Under the pieces are notes generated by a model. The model saw nothing but the letters and a program-made list of their open reading frames with translations. It ran no database searches and was not told the origin of the DNA. A program made the position numbers and the translations under genes. Shown piece by piece: positions 25,323-35,700 of a stretch of DNA of 64,000 nt; position 1 is the first letter of the stretch, and each line of letters opens with the position of its first letter. This stretch comes from CAKZNE01 sp963976435. Lineage in GTDB: Bacteria > Bacteroidota > Bacteroidia > Flavobacteriales > Schleiferiaceae. The stretch lies in the NCBI GenBank assembly GCA_963976435.1, contig CAXBKQ010000003.1, positions 62,001 through 126,000 of the forward strand, given 5' to 3'.

Positions 25323-27914
25323 TTGGCTAAAAAAGCAGCGGAAACACCCTTAATGAAGCAATACAATCAAATTAAGGGAAAATATCCTGAAGCACTACTA
25401 TTATTTAGGGTGGGTGATTTCTATGAGACCTTCGGAGAAGATGCAATAAAAACCAGTAAAATCCTCGGGATAGTGCTCACCAAAAGAGCAAATGGTTCAG
25501 CTTCTCATATAGAATTAGCTGGATTTCCCCATCATAGCCTGGAAACCTATCTCCCAAAATTGGTTAGAGCCGGACAAAGAGTTGCCATTTGCGATCAATT
25601 GGAGGATCCTAAAATGACCAAAAAGATTGTAAAAAGGGGAGTTACTGAATTGGTCACTCCTGGTGTTACAACAAACGATCAGGTTTTAAAACCTAAAAGC
25701 AATAATTTTTTAGCCTCGATTTTCTTAGACAAGGACCAGCATGGAATTAGTTTTTGTGATATTTCTACTGGTGAGTTTTTTATTGCAGAAGGAAGTATTG
25801 AGTATTTAGAGAAACTCATTCAAAGCTTAAATCCAAGTGAAATTTTATATTCAAAAAACAAAAGAAAACAATACCATCAGTTTTTTGGAAGTAAGCATTA
25901 TAGCTTTCCACTAGAAGAGTGGTTATTTCAAGAAGATTATGCCCGCGAAGTTCTAACCAATCATTTTAAAGTATCTAGCTTAAAAGGATTTGGTGTTGAG
26001 GATAAAAAAAAGGGAGTTGTTGCCGCTGGAGCTATTTTTCATTACCTCAAGGATACCAGAAATGATAGGCTAAGCCATATAACCAGTATTAGCCGTATTG
26101 AAAGGGATGAATTTGTATGGATGGATAAATTCACCGTAAGAAACCTTGAGCTGTTTAATAGTTACAATAGTGACGGGACTTCACTCCTGGATATCATTGA
26201 TCAAACTAGCAGCCCAATGGGCGGAAGATTACTTAAAAGGTGGCTGGCATTGCCGCTAAAGTCCAAGACTAAAATTGAATCTAGGCAAGCTGCTGTAAAT
26301 GAATTCCTCAAAAATGTAGAGCTTAGAGACACAGTAAAATCATCATTGGAGAATATTTATGATCTCGAAAGGTTGGTTTCCAAACTGAGTATTGGAAAAA
26401 TAAACCCCAAGGAGCTAAAACAATTATCTAGAGCCCTAGAGTATTCGAATGAAGTTAGGAACTTATGCTTGCCAAAAAACCATAAGAAATTATCCCTGCT
26501 GGCAGATAGGTTAAATCCTTGTGAAAAATTGCTCAATAAGCTGAAAACTTATCTAGTAGAAGATCCCGCCATTGCAATTGGAAAAGGGAATATTATCAAA
26601 TCTGGAATCTCTAATGAATTAGATGAGATAAGGGATCTACTGAGCAGTGGTAAGGATAAACTAATCTCCATTCAAAAGAGAGAAAGCGAATCTACCGGTA
26701 TTGCTAGTTTGAAGATTGCCTTTAATAATGTTTTTGGCTATTATTTGGAGGTAAGGAATACGCATAAAGACAAGGTGCCAGAGGAATGGATACGGAAACA
26801 AACCCTGGTAAATGCCGAGCGATATATTACGGAAGAACTAAAAGAGTATGAGCAAAAGATATTAGGTGCCGAAGAAAAAATATTGGCTATCGAAGGACAG
26901 ATTTATAATGATTTGGTTCAGGATTGCTCGGAATACCTCGGTCTTATTCAGGTCAATGCCCAGGTATTAGCAGAAATTGACTGCCTATTGTCCTTTGCCC
27001 TATCCGCAGCTAGCAATAATTATATATGTCCGGAAATAAATGATGATTTTGAACTGGATATTAAAGATGGAAGGCATCCTGTTATTGAAAAAAAATTAGC
27101 ACTAGGCGAGGAGTATATTGCCAATGATACCTTTATGGATAATAGCTCTCAGCAAATTTTGATGATTACTGGACCAAATATGTCTGGTAAATCAGCTTTG
27201 CTTAGGCAGACAGCATTGATCACCCTAATGGCGCAAATGGGGAGTTTTATTCCAGCTTCATCTGCAAAAATGGGGATAGTAGATAAGATTTTTGTTAGAG
27301 TAGGCGCTTCGGATAATATTAGTGAAGGCGAATCTACCTTTATGGTGGAGATGAACGAAACCGCCAGTATTCTTAATAATCTTTCAGATAGAAGTTTAAT
27401 ATTATTAGATGAAATAGGTCGTGGTACCAGTACCTATGATGGGATTTCAATAGCTTGGTCCATCGCCGAGTTTATTCACAATCATCCCTATAGGGCAAAA
27501 ACCCTTTTTGCTACTCATTATCATGAATTAAATGAGATGGCAGAAACTTTTGAAAGAATTAAAAATTTTAATGTTAGCGTAAAGGAATTGGATAAGAATA
27601 TCATTTTTATGCGGAAATTAAAAGAAGGTGGAAGCGAACATAGTTTTGGTATTCATGTTGCAAAAATGGCGGGTATGCCTAATTTGGTGATTAACAGGGC
27701 TAATACGGTTTTGAAGAGTCTAGAAAAAAGTAGAAGTGGCGATGAAAAACAAAAAGTAAAAAGTGCCGAAGATTTGCAATTGAGCTTTTTCAAATTGGAT
27801 GATCCTATTTTAGAAACGATAAGAGAGGATATTAAAGGTTTGGATATTAACACATTAACGCCAGTGGAGGCCTTGATGAAATTAAGCGAAATAAAGAGGA
27901 AAATTGGCGACTAA
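25323..27914 (+). CDS. mutS: DNA mismatch repair protein MutS
   Basis: Recognises base mismatches and recruits MutL. The mismatch-contact motif FRVGDFYETFG (Phe-x-Glu) is near residue 30. The ATPase has Walker A TGPNMSGKSALLRQ, the STFMVEMNETA segment, Walker B ILLDEIGRGTSTYDG and the ATHYHELNE motif. The length of 863 aa is normal. The start is TTG at 25323, giving MAKKAAETPLMKQYN, the usual N-terminus of Bacteroidota MutS. A nearby ATG at 25316 is out of frame and encodes only MNFG before stopping at 25330. Confidence 0.97.
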   Translation: MAKKAAETPLMKQYNQIKGKYPEALLLFRVGDFYETFGEDAIKTSKILGIVLTKRANGSASHIELAGFPHHSLETYLPKLVRAGQRVAICDQLEDPKMTKKIVKRGVTELVTPGVTTNDQVLKPKSNNFLASIFLDKDQHGISFCDISTGEFFIAEGSIEYLEKLIQSLNPSEILYSKNKRKQYHQFFGSKHYSFPLEEWLFQEDYAREVLTNHFKVSSLKGFGVEDKKKGVVAAGAIFHYLKDTRNDRLSHITSISRIERDEFVWMDKFTVRNLELFNSYNSDGTSLLDIIDQTSSPMGGRLLKRWLALPLKSKTKIESRQAAVNEFLKNVELRDTVKSSLENIYDLERLVSKLSIGKINPKELKQLSRALEYSNEVRNLCLPKNHKKLSLLADRLNPCEKLLNKLKTYLVEDPAIAIGKGNIIKSGISNELDEIRDLLSSGKDKLISIQKRESESTGIASLKIAFNNVFGYYLEVRNTHKDKVPEEWIRKQTLVNAERYITEELKEYEQKILGAEEKILAIEGQIYNDLVQDCSEYLGLIQVNAQVLAEIDCLLSFALSAASNNYICPEINDDFELDIKDGRHPVIEKKLALGEEYIANDTFMDNSSQQILMITGPNMSGKSALLRQTALITLMAQMGSFIPASSAKMGIVDKIFVRVGASDNISEGESTFMVEMNETASILNNLSDRSLILLDEIGRGTSTYDGISIAWSIAEFIHNHPYRAKTLFATHYHELNEMAETFERIKNFNVSVKELDKNIIFMRKLKEGGSEHSFGIHVAKMAGMPNLVINRANTVLKSLEKSRSGDEKQKVKSAEDLQLSFFKLDDPILETIREDIKGLDINTLTPVEALMKLSEIKRKIGD

Positions 27915-27941
27915 AATTTGTGGCATAAAATTACTTTTTAT

Positions 27942-27949
27942 TACATTTG
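27942..27949 (+). promoter_or_regulatory. -7 element for the tRNA genes
   Basis: TACATTTG matches TAnnTTTG 11 bp before tRNA-Gly, with TTTG at 27917-27920 upstream (21-nt gap). Short spacing to the mature 5' end fits a tRNA promoter. Confidence 0.55.
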
Positions 27950-27960
27950 CCGTCCCAATC

Positions 27961-28033
<73 letters not shown>

Positions 28034-28044
28034 CAACAGTAAAT

Positions 28045-28070
28045 AAAAACCCCTTTTAAGAGGGGTTTTT
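28045..28070 (+). terminator. Terminator between the two tRNA genes
   Basis: AAAAACCCCT (28045-28054) pairs with AGGGGTTTTT (28061-28070), so tRNA-Gly and tRNA-Leu may be partly separate transcripts. Confidence 0.8.
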
Positions 28071-28086
28071 ACTTCAAGAAAGTGCC

Positions 28087-28172
28087 GCCCTGGTGGTGGA
28101 ATTGGTAGACACGCAGGACTTAAAATCCTGTGATCAGCAACGGTCGTGCGGGTTCAAGTCCCGCCCGGGGCA
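28087..28172 (+). tRNA. tRNA-Leu (anticodon TAA)
   Basis: Class II tRNA: acceptor GCCCTGG pairs with CCGGGGC (one T-G pair), D arm GTGG-AATTGGTAGA-CAC region, anticodon stem AGGAC/ATCCT region with loop CTTAAAA, a long variable arm (TGATCAGCAACGGTCG region) and T arm GCGGG-TTCAAGT-CCCGC. Discriminator A at 28172; no encoded CCA. Confidence 0.95.
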
Positions 28173-28175
28173 CTT

Positions 28176-28208
28176 AAAAAACCTTTCGAAATTCCGAAAG
28201 GTTTTTTT
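28176..28208 (+). terminator. Terminator after tRNA-Leu
   Basis: A perfect 13-bp stem (28176-28188 with 28195-28207), 6-nt loop and a closing T-run. It may also serve the convergent lipoprotein gene ending at 28256. Confidence 0.85.
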
Positions 28209-28255
28209 GTTTTAATTCTTCTTAGTTTTTGGATTGCCAATAGTTTTTCAGCACT

Positions 28256-29056
28256 TCATCGAATATAAATAGTGTCCGAAATCGGTCCCTTATTATTCCG
28301 TTCCCCAAAATCTATAAATCTTTCGCATATTCCATTTTCATTTCTATCCCAAATGATAGTGGCTAAAAGAATATCCCCGACTTTAAGCTGTTCTTTAAAT
28401 TTAAAATTAAGAGTCACATTTTCTAAAGTTTGAACCTTATTTAGATGGTAACTGGCTATACTGTCTGCAATGGGGTCTTGGGAGAATTTAAAAGGGTCTA
28501 AGATGGAAAGAACAACAAATGAGGATGCTGCGGTAGTTTGTAATTTTTCAATGTAAAACAAACTGTCATTATTTTCATTTTCACGCATCTTAATAGATGC
28601 AAATCTTATTTGAATCATTTCCGCAATTACACCCTCCGAATTATATAATGGAGGATCTTGACTGCTATCTGTGATGAAATCATAGCTTTGAGCTCCAGTA
28701 GATTCATGTAATACTAGCCAAAGTAAATCACCATTTTTAAATTCAATATCTCTTTCCACAAAAACATATTGAAGATTTCGATGGTTTCCCTTTTCTAAGA
28801 GTATTGCATGTGAAAAGCTTCTATTTAAATCTGGAGATAAATCTCCATTGTCTGGATGTACACTAAGCCAAGATGCCTGATTTACCGTAACCAAAGGAAT
28901 GCTTATCCTAGCAAAAATTACATTTTGAACTGGGTTGTCCACGATAATTTGATTTTTATAAACCTCTGTTGGATTGGAATTTTCCTTTTGGCAGGAGAAT
29001 ATCCCCAAAAAGCAGAATGCGCTAGAAATGAGATGTATGGCCGAAATCCGGGACAT
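28256..29056 (-). CDS. Lipoprotein with two DUF7282-like domains
   Basis: A 266-aa putative lipoprotein: hydrophobic lead and lipobox-like LGIFSC with Cys22. The region of residues 50-155 (ASWLSVHPDNGDLSPDLNRS, then LLWLVLHESTGAQSYDF and DSSQDPPLYNSEG) resembles DUF7282. Residues 172-265 repeat the pattern more loosely (SFVVLSILDPF, LLATIIWDRNENGICERFIDF), suggesting a tandem pair. DUF7282 domains are extracytoplasmic and of unknown role. It has its own 230-bp divergent spacer before corA (29057-29287), in which I see no further gene. Confidence 0.7.
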   Translation of the reverse strand: MSRISAIHLISSAFCFLGIFSCQKENSNPTEVYKNQIIVDNPVQNVIFARISIPLVTVNQASWLSVHPDNGDLSPDLNRSFSHAILLEKGNHRNLQYVFVERDIEFKNGDLLWLVLHESTGAQSYDFITDSSQDPPLYNSEGVIAEMIQIRFASIKMRENENNDSLFYIEKLQTTAASSFVVLSILDPFKFSQDPIADSIASYHLNKVQTLENVTLNFKFKEQLKVGDILLATIIWDRNENGICERFIDFGERNNKGPISDTIYIR

Positions 29057-29287
29057 AGTATTAATTGCTTTTTCTCGAAACGGGATAGGAACAAGTTAAT
29101 TGTTTGGCCTGAAGTATTTTGTGGAATTAGCGGCACATTTTCTATTTCTCTAAGAAATTTATGCTGAGCAAAATGTCTTTGCCAGGCAGCTAATAACTTA
29201 GCTTGAATACTAATTGGGGTTTGTAATTAATGTTTACCTTCCCTTTAGAAAAATAGTTGTCTACCCATTAAACCACTGCCATAGAAT

Positions 29288-30265
29288 ATGAGTTCGAGTT
29301 TTTTTGAAAGTAGTAGTATAATTAATTATAGCCCCGAATTTTACGAAAGAAAAAAAATTCAAAGTTTTGAGGAGATTGATTTTGGAAATACTCAATTCGT
29401 AAATTGGCTAAACACCTATGGTCTAAATTTCCAAAAAGAGTTTAGAGAGGTTATCCAAACTAATAAGCTCGACGACTTTTTGATAAAACTCATCTCGGAG
29501 AAGAATCATCTCAATAAGGTTATTGAATTGGAGGATGTGCTTTTTGTATCCATCCGGGTATTAAAAACGGATAAGCCCCAAATTGATTCCGAGCAGATGT
29601 TCTATATCGTTTCCGATGAATTTGTTTGGAGTATTCAGGAAAAACCAGGAGATTATTTTGGGTGGATTAGGGAAAGATTAGAACTAAATAGGGGAATTGT
29701 AAGAAAAAAGAAAGCAGATTATTTACTTTTTCTTCTCCTAGAGTCTATTGTTGAAAATTACCAAGAAACCTTTCAAAAATTAGCGGAGTTTAATGATGAT
29801 AGCCTTGGCCCCTTAAATATAAAACCTACTCCAGAATTTACCGCCTTGGTAGAAAATCGGAAAAAGGAACTTTTTAGTTTTAAAAAAGCTGCTTTTGGAT
29901 TGAGGGATACCGTTGTGAAATTAGAGAAGATCGAAATTGAGGATTTTGAAACCAAATATTATAGTGAGCTCAAGGAGCAAACTAATAATCTGCTTAATGA
30001 TATTGATTTTGAATTGCAGGAACTAGAGAGTAATCTCAACTTAATATTTAGTATTCAAGGACATCGCTTAAATGAGGTTATGAAAATACTAACCATCTTC
30101 TCCGTAATTTTTATACCACTAACATTCTTGGCGGGAATTTATGGGATGAATTTTGAAAATATGCCTGAACTGAAAACCCAAAACGGCTATTTTATTCTTT
30201 TGGCGGTGATGGCGCTTATTAGCATTATTAGCATTTGGATAGTCTCCAAAAAGAAATGGTTTTAA
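29288..30265 (+). CDS. corA: CorA-family magnesium/divalent cation transporter
   Basis: 325 aa: a large N-terminal cytoplasmic domain with long helices, then two C-terminal transmembrane segments. The pore-mouth signature GMN is in LAGIYGMNFENMPEL, and the protein ends with the basic tail KKKWF. These are the defining features of CorA channels, which form pentamers that pass Mg2+ or related ions. Cobalt or zinc specificity cannot be excluded. It lies alone between the lipoprotein and the endonuclease-like gene. Confidence 0.93.
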   Translation: MSSSFFESSSIINYSPEFYERKKIQSFEEIDFGNTQFVNWLNTYGLNFQKEFREVIQTNKLDDFLIKLISEKNHLNKVIELEDVLFVSIRVLKTDKPQIDSEQMFYIVSDEFVWSIQEKPGDYFGWIRERLELNRGIVRKKKADYLLFLLLESIVENYQETFQKLAEFNDDSLGPLNIKPTPEFTALVENRKKELFSFKKAAFGLRDTVVKLEKIEIEDFETKYYSELKEQTNNLLNDIDFELQELESNLNLIFSIQGHRLNEVMKILTIFSVIFIPLTFLAGIYGMNFENMPELKTQNGYFILLAVMALISIISIWIVSKKKWF

Positions 30266-30347
30266 GAAGAATTTGATTCTGAATTTCTTTGAAAAGCATT
30301 TGATAGTTGTGGTAAACGTTTAAGTTGAATATTCATAGTTTAGCACT

Positions 30348-31544
30348 ATGAAATATTCCTTTATCACACTTTTCCTGTTTTTGTATTCCTATGGTTTTGG
30401 TCAAAGACTGGAGTTTTCTCTGGTTAGCTATAATAGTTTGCGGTACAGCCCTACTAATATAGATGCTCGTCATCCTCAGCTGCGATTAGTTCATGGAGAT
30501 TTAAAAGCTGATATTTTGGCGGTTCAAGAATTGTCTGGCCAGGCTGCTGCACAGATGTATTTGGATAGTGTTTTGAATTTTGACAGTATTACTTATTCTA
30601 TGGCCAATTTTATTGATGGCAATGATTTGGACTGTGCTCTTTTCTATAAAACTGCAAAATTTAATTTCATTAATTCCAAGAGCTATCCCACCACTTTACG
30701 GGATATTTACCATTATGAAATTTGGCCTATTGGTTCTCCTGATACTCTTCATATATTTAATTTACACCTTAAAGCTAGTACGGGTTCCACCAATCAGCAA
30801 AGAAGAAAAGATGAGGTGGATGTGATGAGACAGGTTACGGATCAATTTCCGGCAAATGCCCACTTTCTGGTTTGTGGAGATTTTAATATTTATTCGGCCA
30901 ACGAGCCTGCTTATAACAGGCTCCTAGAAGACACTCCTGGAAATGATGGTCATTTTGTAGATCAGATTTCGATTTCAGGAACCTGGAATAGAGCAAGCTA
31001 TGCTATGTACCATACTCAGTCTCCTAGGAGTAATGCTTTTAATGGCGGTGCTTCTGGTGGTATGGACGATCGTTTTGATATGATTTTGATGTCTGAAACC
31101 TTAGATGATACCCTTGGTTTGCATTATGTTGCAAATTCCATGTTTCCCTATGGAAATGATGGTTTGCATTACGATATGTCTATAAATGACCCACCAAATA
31201 ATACTGCTGTGAGCCAGGTTTTGGCTGATGCACTCTATTATGTTTCCGATCATATTCCTATTGTAGCTCATTTCGCCTATGTTGTCCCGCCTGTTTCTGG
31301 AGTGTCTTTAGAGGAGAAAGAGATTGTTTCCTTTGGAATTTCCATCACAAGCTCTGGGCTTAGGATAGATAATCCTAGCAATTTGAATTTGGAATATGTA
31401 ATTTATTCTTTGGATGGGAAAAGGTTTTCTTTTGGGAAAATTAGCATGTCGGAAAATGTGCTTTTACCATCTGGATCTATTTACCTAGTTTCGGTTAAGG
31501 AAGTAGGTACTGAGAATTTTGTAAATAAATTGCTGAGCTATTAA
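30348..31544 (+). CDS. Secreted endonuclease/exonuclease/phosphatase-family protein with T9SS-like C-terminus
   Basis: 398 aa with a signal peptide ending YGFGQ. The EEP catalytic core is visible: SYNSLR, the metal Glu in ILAVQELSG, FNLHLKA, the DFN motif in LVCGDFNIYS, and the C-terminal SDHIPIVAHF. Substrates in this fold range from DNA to phospholipids and are not assignable. The last ~70 residues (LRIDNPSNLNLEYVIYSLDG and following) resemble a type A T9SS sorting domain, so export to the surface or medium is likely. Its stop adjoins the dinB stop with no gap. Confidence 0.85.
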   Translation: MKYSFITLFLFLYSYGFGQRLEFSLVSYNSLRYSPTNIDARHPQLRLVHGDLKADILAVQELSGQAAAQMYLDSVLNFDSITYSMANFIDGNDLDCALFYKTAKFNFINSKSYPTTLRDIYHYEIWPIGSPDTLHIFNLHLKASTGSTNQQRRKDEVDVMRQVTDQFPANAHFLVCGDFNIYSANEPAYNRLLEDTPGNDGHFVDQISISGTWNRASYAMYHTQSPRSNAFNGGASGGMDDRFDMILMSETLDDTLGLHYVANSMFPYGNDGLHYDMSINDPPNNTAVSQVLADALYYVSDHIPIVAHFAYVVPPVSGVSLEEKEIVSFGISITSSGLRIDNPSNLNLEYVIYSLDGKRFSFGKISMSENVLLPSGSIYLVSVKEVGTENFVNKLLSY

Positions 31545-32768
31545 TTAACGTCTTCTGTTGGCCAATAGAGGTGGTGGTCCGCCGGTAAACGGATTTCCTC
31601 TACCTATGGATCTTGCGCTCATTCCAGAAGCGCGCATTATGGAACGATCGCCATAGGAGTTTCGGATTTTATCCATAGCTTGATATAAGTTTACCAATTC
31701 CTCAGTGTCTTCCAATAAGTTAATTTGATAAGCACCAGTAACAAGTTTGCTAAAGCGAACACCAACTAATCTCACCAAAACCCTTCGGTCGTATATTTTT
31801 TTAAAGAGCTCATGTACGGTGCGAATCAAAATATGATCTGCAGAGGAATAGGCAATATTCATTTGTTTTTCATGGGTTTGAAAATCAGAATAGCGTATAC
31901 GTACTGAAACACAGGCTGTTACTTTATTTCCTCTTCTTAGCTGAAAAGCTAAATTTTCAGTCATAGCTGTTAATACTCCTTTGAGTTTTGCTACATCTAT
32001 AGTGTCTTTGTCAAAAGTTCTTTCTGTGGAGATACTTTTTCTTTCTTGGTATTGGATAACAGGGCTATTGTCTATTCCTTGCGCCTTATTCCATAATGTT
32101 CTACCGGGTTTTCCAAATACTCTTTCCAATAGGTCTACATGCATTTCCTGTAGGGTGATAATTTTTTTTATGCCTAAATCCAAAAGGCTTTTGTGGGTGG
32201 CCTCTCCTACCATTGGCATTTTTCGTACAGAAAGTGGGGCCATAAAGTTCTTTTCTTGCCCAAAATCTATTTTCATTTGATTGTTGGGTTTAGCTTCTCC
32301 TGTGGCAATTTTGCTTACGGTTTTACTGGATGACAAACCAAAGGAGATGGGGAGCTGAGTTTCTTTGATGATTTTTTTACGTAGCTCAGCAGAAAGTTGG
32401 TAGGTGCCAAAAAATTTCTCCATTCCGGTGAGGTCGGCATAAAATTCATCAATAGATGTACGTTCAAAGACGGGAACTTCTTCGGCAATAATCTCAGCAA
32501 TTTGATCCGAATATTTGCCATATGTTCCAGAGTTTCCCTTTACTATAATGGCTTCAGGACAAAGCTGCCTGGCAAGTCGCATAGGCATTCCAGAATGTAT
32601 TCCAAAGCGACGGCTTTCATAAGAGCATGAAGCAACTACCCCTCTGTCACTGGTTCCACCAATAAGTACTGGTTTATTGTTTAGTCGGCTATCTAGCAAC
32701 CTCTCTACAGAAACGAAAAAGGTGTCTAGGTCAAAGTGAACGATATTTCTAGCTTTAGGAATTAGCAA
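31545..32768 (-). CDS. dinB: DNA polymerase IV (Y-family)
   Basis: Translesion polymerase of the UmuC/DinB superfamily. It begins IVHFDLDTFFVSVERL with metal-binding Asp residues, has CSYESRRFGIHSGMPMRLA and the catalytic ERTSIDEFYADLTG, then the little-finger domain. The length of 407 aa is normal. A C-terminal Arg/Gly/Pro-rich end (GNPFTGGPPPLLANRRR) is unusual-looking but not rare. It overlaps dnaE by 14 bp, so the two polymerases are probably made together. Confidence 0.95.
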   Translation of the reverse strand: MLIPKARNIVHFDLDTFFVSVERLLDSRLNNKPVLIGGTSDRGVVASCSYESRRFGIHSGMPMRLARQLCPEAIIVKGNSGTYGKYSDQIAEIIAEEVPVFERTSIDEFYADLTGMEKFFGTYQLSAELRKKIIKETQLPISFGLSSSKTVSKIATGEAKPNNQMKIDFGQEKNFMAPLSVRKMPMVGEATHKSLLDLGIKKIITLQEMHVDLLERVFGKPGRTLWNKAQGIDNSPVIQYQERKSISTERTFDKDTIDVAKLKGVLTAMTENLAFQLRRGNKVTACVSVRIRYSDFQTHEKQMNIAYSSADHILIRTVHELFKKIYDRRVLVRLVGVRFSKLVTGAYQINLLEDTEELVNLYQAMDKIRNSYGDRSIMRASGMSARSIGRGNPFTGGPPPLLANRRR

Positions 32769-35700
32769 GACCTTTATTTTTTTTGCGTTTTATAAAATCT
32801 GCTCTACTACTTCCTTTGCTTTTAATCTCTGTTGGAGCACTTGATAATTGTTTGTGAGCACTTTCGGCATATCTTGGGTCTGGTATTATGGCTAGTCTTT
32901 CTGTATTCGTAACTTCAATGCTATAATGTTCAAACTCTTCTTTTACTATTCCTGTAACTTTATAAATACCTCTGCCTTTTAAAAAGTGTTTGTTTTTAAA
33001 ATTTGGAAAATGAACGGTGTCGAGATATTCTCCAGTTTTATCGATGAGGGTTCCAAACTGCATTTTTTTGGATTTGCTGGTGGTGGTTGATTTGGTATGT
33101 ACTAAATAGCCAACAACGCTTACTTTTTTTTCTAAAAAATCGGGAAGTTGATTGGCGGTAATATGTGGGGGTAATTCTTGTTCTAGCAGCTCAAAGGGAT
33201 TGCAAAGCGGAAAGCCCAAAAGTTCATACTCGTGAAAGGCATCTTCATGTTTTTCGATATTTAAATTGGGGAGGGTATAATTTTTTGGAGCTTCAGTAAA
33301 AAGTGAAGATTGAGGCTTGCTTTTTTTTTGATGCCCAAGGATAAAATAGGCTCGCCATAAAAGCTCTTTTTTTCCTTTTTTAGTAAATCGAAATGCTCCG
33401 GCTTTTATTAGTAATATAGATTGGTCTAGAGAAATAGCAATTCTTTCAGTGAGGTCGTCAAAAGATTGAAAAGCTCCATTTTCTCTTCTTTCTAATATTA
33501 AGCTGATGATGAGTTTAGACTCTAAACCATTAATCATCCCTAAGCCTAAGAATATTGTTTTACCTTTTAAATAGGCTTTTCCTACACTTTCATTTACACA
33601 GGGAGCTTTTACAATGGCACCGTGCATTCTAGCTTCGTGGAGATAATGCTCTCTAGAATAAAAACCACCGCCATTATTTACAGTAGCTAGCATATATTCT
33701 ATGGGGAAATATGCTTTTAAATATAAGCTTTGATAGCTCTCTACAGCATAGGAGGCAGAGTGGCCTTTTGCAAATGCATAGCCAGCAAAACTTTCTGTTT
33801 GCCTCCAAATTTCGGCTGTAACTTCATCTCCATAATCCTTGTTTTTACAATTGCTAAAAAATTTGTCTTTAGCTTTTTGAAACTCTTCTCGGCTGCGATA
33901 TTTTCCAGACATACCCCTTCTTAAAACATCAGCTTCTCCTAAGTCTAAACCAGCAAAATAATGCGCCACCTTAATTACATCTTCTTGGTATACCATTACC
34001 CCATAGGTTTCGGGCATAATCTCCATCATAATAGGATGTGCATCTTTCCGCTTTTCAGGATTTCTATAACGCTCTACATAGGTTCTCATCATTCCAGATT
34101 TTGCTACTCCTGGCCTAATTACAGAACTAGCAGCAACTAGACCTAAATAATTGTCTACCCTCATTTTTTTCATCAACATTCGCATGGCAGGCGATTCTAC
34201 ATAAAAGCAGCCTATAGCTCTAGCTGTTCTCAATAAATTATTTACATCGGGGTTGGACTTAATGCTGTGAAAATCATGTATGTCTATATCTGCTTTATCG
34301 GGTTGGTTATAGCGAATTATTTCTAGGCTATCTTTAATCTTACCCAAACCTCTTTGGGATAGTATATCAAATTTGTAAAGACCTACATCCTCGGCAATAA
34401 CCATGTCGAATTGGGTAGTGGGGAAACCTTTTGGAGGCATGTGTGTACTGCAGAAATAGTGAATAGGCCTATCAGCAATTAGAATTCCTCCTGCATGGAT
34501 GCTTAGGTGATTAGGGAAGCCTTGTATGCGTTTGCTATACCTTAGCACTAGCTGGTTCATTTGGTCTAAAGATTCGTAGTGAAAATGACCACTAGCTAGT
34601 AAATCAATATTGTCTTTGGGAAGTCCAAACACTTTTCCGATCTCACGAACAGCTGCTCTAAATTTAAAAGTTACATAAGTTCCCAATAGGGCTACATGTG
34701 GGAATTTTTTAAAAATATAATGAGTGATATCATCTCTGTCTGTCCAGCTAAAATCAATATCAAAATCAGGAGGGTTTTGCCGATAAAGGTTGATGAAACG
34801 TTCAAAATATAAGTCTAAATCAATAGGATCTACATCGGTTATTCGCATTAGGTAAGCAACTATGCTGTTCGCTCCAGATCCTCTTCCAATATAATAATAG
34901 TCTTTACTTCGAGCATACTCTAGAATATCCCAATTGATTAAAAAATAGGAAACAAAATTTTTTTCTTTAATGATCTCTAATTCCTTTTTCATTCGCTCGA
35001 AAACTGGCTTACCAGCTTTGGGATATCTATAAGTGAGATTGTTATTGCATATTTTTTTCATCAACGCAAAATCCTCTTCCTTGCTATTGGTGTAGCAGCG
35101 CTGATTGTGGTTTTGTGCTACATCATTAAAGCGAAAATCAATAGTGCAATTTGAAAGTAAAGCAGAAGTGTTCTCCAAAATATAAGGCTGCGCAGCATAG
35201 AGGTTTTCCAATTCATCCGGACTTAAAAAAAGGTCTTGTGCTTCTCCTTGATCTTTTGTTTCTAGGGTGGATAGAAGTAGGTTTTTGTCAATAGCTCGCA
35301 ATAAACGATGAGTGTTGAAGTCGGTTTTGTTTCTGAAACTAGCTCTCTGTAAACATACAAGCTTGTGTTTAGGGATAGAGCTTTTACTCAACCTCAAACG
35401 GATTAGTTCAATGGGCTTAATTCCTATATACTCGTTTTTTCTAAGCTTTTGATTAGATCTTGAAAAAGGGTAAATCACATAAACATGTTGGAAGGAAGGA
35501 GCCCTATGCTCAAAATCTATTTTATTGTGTAGATGTTCAGAAAGATGATCATTGAGCTCTTGAAAACCAATATTGTTTTTTGCAATACCTATATACAATT
35601 GCTCATTGCCATTTCGGAAATCAATCCCAACTATAGGCTTTGTTTTTTTGAGCTGTGCCATTCGAATAAAATCCAAACAAGCAGAAGTGTTGTTGATATC

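Noticed and set aside
28856..29167. 103-codon plus-strand frame over the lipoprotein start and spacer
   Set aside because: Most of it is antisense to a coding region with a clear signal peptide; the rest has no motif.
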